Part shown: positions 58,661-64,000 of the stretch, piece by piece
How positions within the stretch are numbered: position 1 is the first letter of the stretch
Layout: every line of letters begins with the position of its first letter
Assembly (NCBI RefSeq): GCF_963169125.1
Contig: NC_084794.1
Span: forward strand, 113,498,358-113,562,357
Length of the DNA stretch: 64,000 bases
Source: Humulus lupulus
Taxonomy: Eukaryota; Streptophyta; Magnoliopsida; Rosales; Cannabaceae
Reading direction: 5' to 3'
The notes under the pieces: model-generated
The model's database searches: none
What the model was told of the DNA's origin: nothing
The model's input: the letters and a program-made list of their open reading frames with translations, nothing else
Translations under genes and position numbers: made by a program

Positions 58661-60360
58661 ATGGGAGAGACACCTGCAGTGCTGCCTACTAAAGTGGAGC
58701 ATCACCCAGAAACCAAGTTGTTGTCAACCTTGCAATTGAATAAGGGCGTGAAAAGACAAGAGCCCACGTATGTTGCCCTACCCACAGTATACGAGGATAC
58801 AGTGGATGAAGTCATTCCACCAGAGATTCGAATGGTCTTGAAGAAGTATGGAGATATTATGCCGGGTCAACTCCCCAAAGCCTTGCCACCTAGAAGAGGG
58901 ATTGATCACCAGATCAAACTGGGGCCGGGAGCCAAACCACCCGCAAAGGTGGCCTATTGGGTGGCACCATCTAAACTAGAAGAACTGAGGAAGCAGTTGA
59001 AGGAATTACTAGAGGAAGGCTTCATCAGACCATCGAAGGCACCATTTGGTGCGCCCGTGTTATTTCAAAAGAAGCACGACGAGAGCTTGAGACTGTGTAT
59101 TGATTATCGGGCTCTCAACAAGGTGACAGTGCGCAATACGTACCCTATCCCCTTGATTGCAGACTTGTTCGACCAGTTAGTGGAGATAAATTCTTTACAA
59201 AACTGAATTTGAGATCGGGCTACTATCAAGTGCGGATAGCAGAAGGGGATGACCCGAAGACAACGTGTGTGACTCGATATGGAGCATTCGAGTTCCGAGT
59301 CATGCCGTTTGGGTTGACAAATGCACCAGCCACATTTTGTACGTTGATGAAACAAGTTTTCCATGAGTACCTAGATAAGTTCGTGGTAGTCTACTTGGAT
59401 GACATTGTTGTTTATAGCACCACAATAGAAGAACATCAACGACACTTAGCTCAAGTGTTTCACAAATTGAGAGAGAACCAACTCTATGTGAAGCGAGAGA
59501 AGTGCTCCTTCACACAAGAGAGAATCAAGTTCCTAGGTCACATTGTAGAACGTGGTCAGATCCACATGGATCTAGAGAAGGTGCGGGCTATTCAAGAATG
59601 GAAGGCCCCCACCAATTTGAAGGAACTACACTCTTTCCTTGGTTTAGCCAACTATTATAAAAAATTTGTGGAAGGCTATTCAAGAAGAGCGGCACCCTTG
59701 ACCAAGTTGTTGAAGAATGGTGTAACTTGGACGTGGACCGATAGATGTGTTGAAGCATTTGAGAGTCTGAAGGAAGCCACGATGCGTGATCCTATCCTCG
59801 CCTTACCAGAAATCAGTAAACCCTTTGAAGTGCAGACAGGTGCATCTAATTATGCTTTGGGAGGATTACTTGTACAAGAGGGCCACCTCGTAGCTTATGA
59901 AAGTCGCAAACTTATGGAGGTAGAGAGGCGGTACACTGCACAAGAGAAGGGGCTTCTCGCAGTAATTCATTGTCTACGAGTGTGGAGGCACTATTTGTTG
60001 AGATCGAAGTTTGTGGTGAAAATAGATAATGCCACAGTGAGTCATTTCCTCACCCATCCAGAGCTTACCCCTAAGCAAGAAAGATGGCAGGATTTCATAG
60101 CAAAATTCGACTTTCATTTCGAACACAAGGCGGGTTGTCTAAACCAGGCAGTTGATGCCCTGAGTCATAAAGCTGAGTTAGCGGCTCTAAAATTGCTAGC
60201 AAATATGTCGGCTAGCGCGGTGACTACTCCCATCCGAGAGCACATTAAGGAGAACCCGGTGAAAGACCCGGGGGTGAAGACCATCATGAATCTTGCAAAA
60301 GAAGGAAATACTCGCCAGTTTTGGGTGGAAGACGATCTTTTGTGGGCCAAGGGTGGCTGA
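58661..60360 (+). pseudogene. Chromovirus reverse transcriptase and RNase H
   Basis: RT motifs in order: [71 protein letters not shown] and catalytic VVYLDDIVVYS. A one-base loss near 59190 splits the frame after LFDQLVE. The thumb (FLGHIVERGQIHMD) and tether follow. RNase H has PFEVQTGASNYALGGLLVQE, where Gln-Thr-Gly stands in place of the usual catalytic Asp context, then VAYESRKL, YTAQEKGLLAVIHCLRVWRH and KIDNATVSHFLTH. The frame is open for 383 residues to TGA at 60358-60360. Confidence 0.93.
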
Positions 60361-61290
60361 TTATATGTTCCAAAAATGGGAGATTTGTGGAGGACAATAA
60401 TGAGTGAGTGTCACGACACTTTGTGGGTGCGTCATCCAGGGTGGCAGAGAACACATGCCCTATTGAAGCAAGGGTACTACTAGCCACAAATGCGCGATGA
60501 TATAGTGGAGTATACCAAGACCTGTCTCACCTGCCAGCAAGAAAAAGTGGAGAGACACAAGACGCCAGGGTTTTTAGAACCTTTGTTAGTACCAAGGTGA
60601 CCATGGGAGAGTGTGTCGCTTGACTTCATTACTAGTCTATCAAAGATAGGAGACTTGAGTGCGATCTTAGTGATTGTGGACAAATTTTCAAAGTATGCAA
60701 CATTCATACCGGTGTTGAAGTATTGCTCGGCAGAAGAGACAGAAAGACTTTTCTTTAAGTATGTTGTTAAGTATTGGGGAGTACCCCAAAATACAATCAG
60801 TGACCGAGATGGAAGATTCACAGGGACCTTTTGGTCCGAGTTATTCAACCTTTTGGGTTCACAACTAAACATTTCCTCAAGCTACCATCCTCAAACAGAC
60901 GGACAGACTGAAAGATTTAATGGGATGTTGGAAGAGTACTTGCGGCATTTTGTCAACGCCAACCAAAAGAATTGGTCGCAATTACTAGACGTAGCTTAAT
61001 TTTTCTTCAACTCTCAGAAAAATTCTTCGTCAAACAAGAGCGCTTTTGAAGTTGTCAACGGACAGCAACCGCTGTTACCCCACACAGTGGATGAGTATCG
61101 AGGAAGAAATCCAAGAGCCTTTAATTTCACGAAAGACTGGAAGAAAACTACCGAGATTTCCCGAGCCTATCTGGATAAGGCTTCAAAGAGAATGAAGAAG
61201 TGGGAAGATCTGAAAAGAGAATCGCTGGAATTCAAAGTAGGCGACTTAGTGATGATCAAGCTGAGGCCCGAACAACTGAGATTCTGAGGG
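60361..61290 (+). pseudogene. Chromovirus integrase
   Basis: The N-terminal zinc-binding pattern is visible: H in HDTLWVRHPGW, then CLTCQQEK. The catalytic core has SLDFITSL, ISDRDGRFTGTFWSELF and QTDGQTERFNGMLEEYLRHF, giving the D, D and E residues. The C-terminal part (FKVGDLVMIKLRPEQLRF) is present. All in one frame, with stops at 60358-60360, 60481-60483, 60598-60600, 60997-60999 and 61285-61287. It would insert the DNA copy into chromatin. Confidence 0.92.
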
Positions 61291-61686
61291 AATAAGGACA
61301 TCAGACTCATTCGAAAATACGAGGGTCCTGTTCCAGTAATCTCGAAAGTGGGCCAAACCCCCTACAAAGTCATCTTACTAGAATGGATAAAGATACACCC
61401 GGTCTTGCACGTCAGCAACCTTAAACTGTATCATGAAGATCCAGCTTGCAACCAGTTTACCAGAGAAGGAGTCAGCGTCAAGCCACGAAGTAGCAAACAA
61501 CTTGAAGAAATCCTAGAAGAGAGGACTGTGGTCGTGGACAGAAAGAAGAAGAAAGAGTTTATGGTGAAGTGGAAAGGGCTCGGAGATGAAGAAATTTGCT
61601 AGGAAAAAGCAGAGGACTTGCACAAGCTTACGCAGAAGATTGAAGATCAACATGGAGCATGTTCATCGAGGATGCCAAAGATTTAA
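61291..61686 (+). pseudogene. Chromovirus GPY/F region and chromodomain
   Basis: Integrase C-terminal wording (YEGPVPVISKVGQTPYKVIL, then HPVLHVSNLKLYHEDP) continues into a chromodomain: LEEILEERTVVVDRKKKKEF, then MVKWKGLGDEE. A TAG stands where the aromatic-cage Trp codon after GDEEIC is expected (61600-61602). Reading on in frame reaches a final TAA at 61684-61686, one base before the polypurine tract. Chromodomains bind modified histone tails and steer insertion toward heterochromatin. Confidence 0.9.
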
Positions 61687-61697
61687 GTGGGGGAGAG
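61687..61697 (+). other. Chromovirus polypurine tract
   Basis: GTGGGGGAGAG directly before the 3' LTR start. Confidence 0.9.
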
Positions 61698-62107
61698 TGT
61701 GACGTGCTGTGACATGACACACCTCCAAGGGGCCATTTTGTATGTATGAGCATGCCTTGGTGCTTGACCATTAGTCAAGTCTTGCACCAAGTAACCTCAA
61801 GGGTAGGGGATGGCACTTTTGTAATTATGTATATGTCTCCCAGGAGAAAATCATATATGTTCCTGGGAAGACTTTATTTCCTTAGAATGCTCCTTAGGTG
61901 GAGGTGACCTGGTGACTTAGAGAAGCACCATGGCCACCAACAGATAAGGGCTTAAGTTGTGTACTCCCTGCCCTATCAATGCCTTATATGAATAAAATGA
62001 TGTTTATCCATGTCCCGTTGTGTATGCTTTCTTTATGGTCTATGTGTTGCTTGTTTGTTATCTTTGTTGGGCCATCACGTGCCATTTGCCTACGTTGTAT
62101 GCTCTAG
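61698..62107 (+). repeat. Chromovirus 3' LTR, truncated
   Basis: Matches the first 410 bp of the 5' LTR and ends abruptly after GTTGTATGCTCTAG; the last 200 bp of the LTR are missing. Confidence 0.9.
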
Positions 62108-62559
62108 ATTCAAATTACTAATGTGGATAAAAATCTTGGTAAAGGTACTGTATATATAATAGATGTTATATATGACAAGACCAATATGAATTAACTATCT
62201 TTATAAAATTATCGTTTGGCATAAATATTTAATTCTTATCATAATAGATGATCATTTGTAGATTAGTCTAAATCTTCACTAGTCATGAACTCCTGTTTGT
62301 GCTTATTGGAGATAATGGAACCCACACTTTCCTAATAGATCGAATAATGAAGAATAACCTTGTAAATTTCAAGTCATATTTTAATTATTACTAAGCACTG
62401 TGTTAAAAAATTGTTAAGTGAAAGTGAAATAAGGAAAATAAGTAAATAGTGCTAGCAAACTCCATCCAAAAAGTTGTACACAGAATCGCGCTCGGGGGTT
62501 CGAGCCTTCAATTGTTTGTACACCAGGAAAAGAGAAAAGAGAGATGACACACAGGACTA
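62108..62559. other. AT-rich sequence, possibly the right part of a copia LTR
   Basis: AATGTGGATAAAAATCTTGG and ATATGACAAGACCAATATG are wording seen in copia LTRs; CCTAATA near 62331-62337 could be the LTR end. Beyond it no gene is visible. A tRNA B-box-like GGTTCGAGCC lies at 62497-62506 without a matching A box. Confidence 0.35.
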
Positions 62560-62579
62560 GAAATTTAAAAAAGCAAAAT

Positions 62580-63880
62580 AACAAAGGACAAGCGGGCTAG
62601 ACCCCGTCGGGGGGAACCATTTTGATGATGTCGATGATGGGAGCCTCCTACAGAGGTATGCCAATTTCTTTGGCTGCGACATTGGCAGCTTCGGTAGCTT
62701 TTGCCACCTACAAGCACTCCTTAAAGAGTAACCGAGTCTTGTCAGCTTCCCAAATGAATTCCAAGTCCATTTCAAAATTGTGGTACCAGGTCACGTAGAG
62801 CGCATTCTCATCGATGGTGTCGACCTCTTTTTTGAGAACCTCCACTTTCTGCCGGAGGGACTTGGTAATCTCTGTGGCTTGAAGAACTATGTCTTCACTA
62901 GCCCAACTTTGCAAGTTCCTTCGTGGTTTCAATGCCGGCCTTGGTTGCATCATCCGTTGCCTTGGGAACCTTTTCTTTGGCTCTTCGGACCTCGTCCTTT
63001 GTAGCCTAGAGTTCCCAAGCTGCCTTCACGGCCACCTCCTCGAGTGCCTGGGTGCAGAACTGACAAACTTTTAGAGATGTCCGCAGGCGTCTCAGCTCCT
63101 CCAAGGGCACCCTCACCTTCTCCTTCAGGGCCACCACCTTGGCCAGGGCCCATTGGAGCTCGTAAGATTTCCCCATCATGATGTCCACAAGGCATTGGCA
63201 GGCTATGGGCGACTGAAATTCAATCAATCATTGGTCAGTTTGCATTACAACATAGTAGGTAATGAAAAGTTAATGGAGAAACTAACTTACCTAGACGCAG
63301 GCAATCAGCTCACACATCATTGAGCTGACCCCCTGAAGGAGCTCTGCTGCCAATGGAGCAACCACATCTCCAAGCTTTGTGGCAAATGGGCTCTCCAGCT
63401 CCGCACGACCTATCAGGGGCTCCACAGTCCTCTCCTTTGGAGGTTTTAGTTGGCGAAGAGCTTCTGCGGTCTCGTGTAGAGCCTTGTTGCTTTCTTCCAT
63501 CCGCGCCTCAAAGTGCTCGAGCATTGCCTGAAAGCGCTCGAGCATCACCCCCTCGTACTATTTCAGATACACCAGGAGGCGAGGAGGGTTTTCCACCTCT
63601 ATGCTCTCCACCCTCGGGGTATCCTTGACAATTAGGAAAGGTGAGGAAGAGATCTCAAACATGGGCATGTACTTCGTCGAGGCTCCTCCCTGTGTGGGGA
63701 GGAGGTTTTTTGCCACTTGGCTTGTGGGGGAGGTACCACGTCTTCGCGAGGCTGTAGAGATACTCCGACCGCAGACCCGATTGGACCTACTTCGAGTCCG
63801 AGGGCTGAACACGCGATGTCAGCTAACCTCATTTTTGCTGAGCAGGCCAGGGAAAATAGTTAACATCAGTGGAATGAAAT
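62580..63880 (-). pseudogene. Third aORF-like relic, C-terminal part (minus strand)
   Basis: Minus-strand pieces read MFEISSSPFLIVKDTP and ENPPRLLVYLK near 63670-63560, then helical segments RMEESNKALHETAEALRQL, AKVVALKEKVRVPLEELRR and LRQKVEVLKKEVDTIDENA. The end is NFEMDLEFIWEADKTRLLFK. Splice-like gaps and frame changes lie between them. The coiled-coil followed by an aromatic/acidic tail is the layout of the C-terminus of plant PF04195-type proteins, such as the two aORFs above, though direct wording is only loosely shared. It may belong to a further Tat element extending beyond the window. Confidence 0.5.
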
Positions 63881-64000
63881 AAAGACAGATTAACAAACAA
63901 AATATAAAAGGAGAGCCGAGAGAACGTGGCTTCTTGGTAGCCCCACCACTAGGCAACTCCTCTGGGTGAAGAACCACGTGTGCAAACTCCCACACAAGCC

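Larger units (their letters stand above)
56382..62107 (+). mobile_element. Chromovirus (Ty3/gypsy with chromodomain)
   Basis: 5' LTR 56382-56998 and truncated 3' LTR 61698-62107 both begin TGTGACGTGCTGTGACATG and differ at roughly 20 positions in about 410 bp by eye. Primer site TGGTATCAGAGCC at 57001; polypurine tract GTGGGGGAGAG at 61687-61697. Inside: gag, zinc knuckle, protease, RT, RNase H, integrase and chromodomain in the standard order. Damage consists of about ten in-frame stops and one frameshift (near 59190). The left flank is CTAAG; the right flank cannot be checked because the 3' LTR breaks off after GTATGCTCTAG. Confidence 0.93.

Noticed and set aside
62497..62506. tRNA-like B box (GGTTCGAGCC), possible tRNA gene or SINE head
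   Set aside because: No A box at the right distance upstream, no cloverleaf stem that I could draw, and no poly-A or poly-T tail downstream.

Overview
This is a repeat-dominated piece of a flowering-plant nuclear genome, probably a eudicot. The signs are AT-rich intergenic DNA, plant LTR-retrotransposon lineages (Tat-type Ty3/gypsy, a chromovirus, Ty1/copia LTRs, a Cassandra-like LTR with a 5S-derived stretch), a plant CACTA (En/Spm) transposon and a Mutator-type MITE. I see no intact host gene, no tRNA or rRNA gene, and nothing bacterial. The only host-gene trace is a broken acyl-CoA-binding-protein-like exon near 21.0-21.25 kb. Every transposon gene in the window carries stops or frameshifts.

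Layout. 1-1943: AT-rich. 1944-10914: a CACTA element bounded by TAT duplications. Its minus strand carries a transposase (TNP2-type) pseudogene and a nine-exon gene ending in a Ulp1-like protease domain. 10915-21260: AT-rich DNA with arrays of a GTAAC-YGG-TTAC motif, a gypsy solo LTR joined to a Cassandra-like LTR, a 364-bp MITE with 9-bp target duplications, and purine and pyrimidine tracts in inverted orientation. 21265-about 56121: remains of an old Tat-type gypsy element in minus orientation. Its 3' LTR lies on the left, its antisense ORF (aORF) reads on the plus strand, and the C-terminus of its integrase is antisense near 56 kb.

That old element was repeatedly invaded. A 3.3-kb solo LTR (23351-26693, TSD GAACA) and a second Tat element (28769-47639, TSD CAATG) both landed in its aORF. 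The second Tat element was then hit by a 2.5-kb solo LTR in its 5' LTR (28900-31438, TSD TATGG) and a 4.0-kb solo LTR in gag (33299-37251, TSD AGGGG). Each insertion is supported by exact 5-bp target duplications. The aORF reads in frame across the CAATG site once the insert is ignored.

From 48 to 56 kb there is a non-coding LTR element, a truncated copia 3' end and a gypsy LTR fragment. 56382-62107 is a chromovirus with gag, protease, RT, RNase H, integrase and chromodomain regions, both LTRs (the 3' one truncated) and a methionine-tRNA-type primer site. 62560-64000 holds a third aORF-like relic on the minus strand.

The most unusual theme is the aORF. It is a spliced, promoter-bearing gene read antisense to the retrotransposon's own pol. 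It is seen three times here in different states of decay, and its function is unknown.
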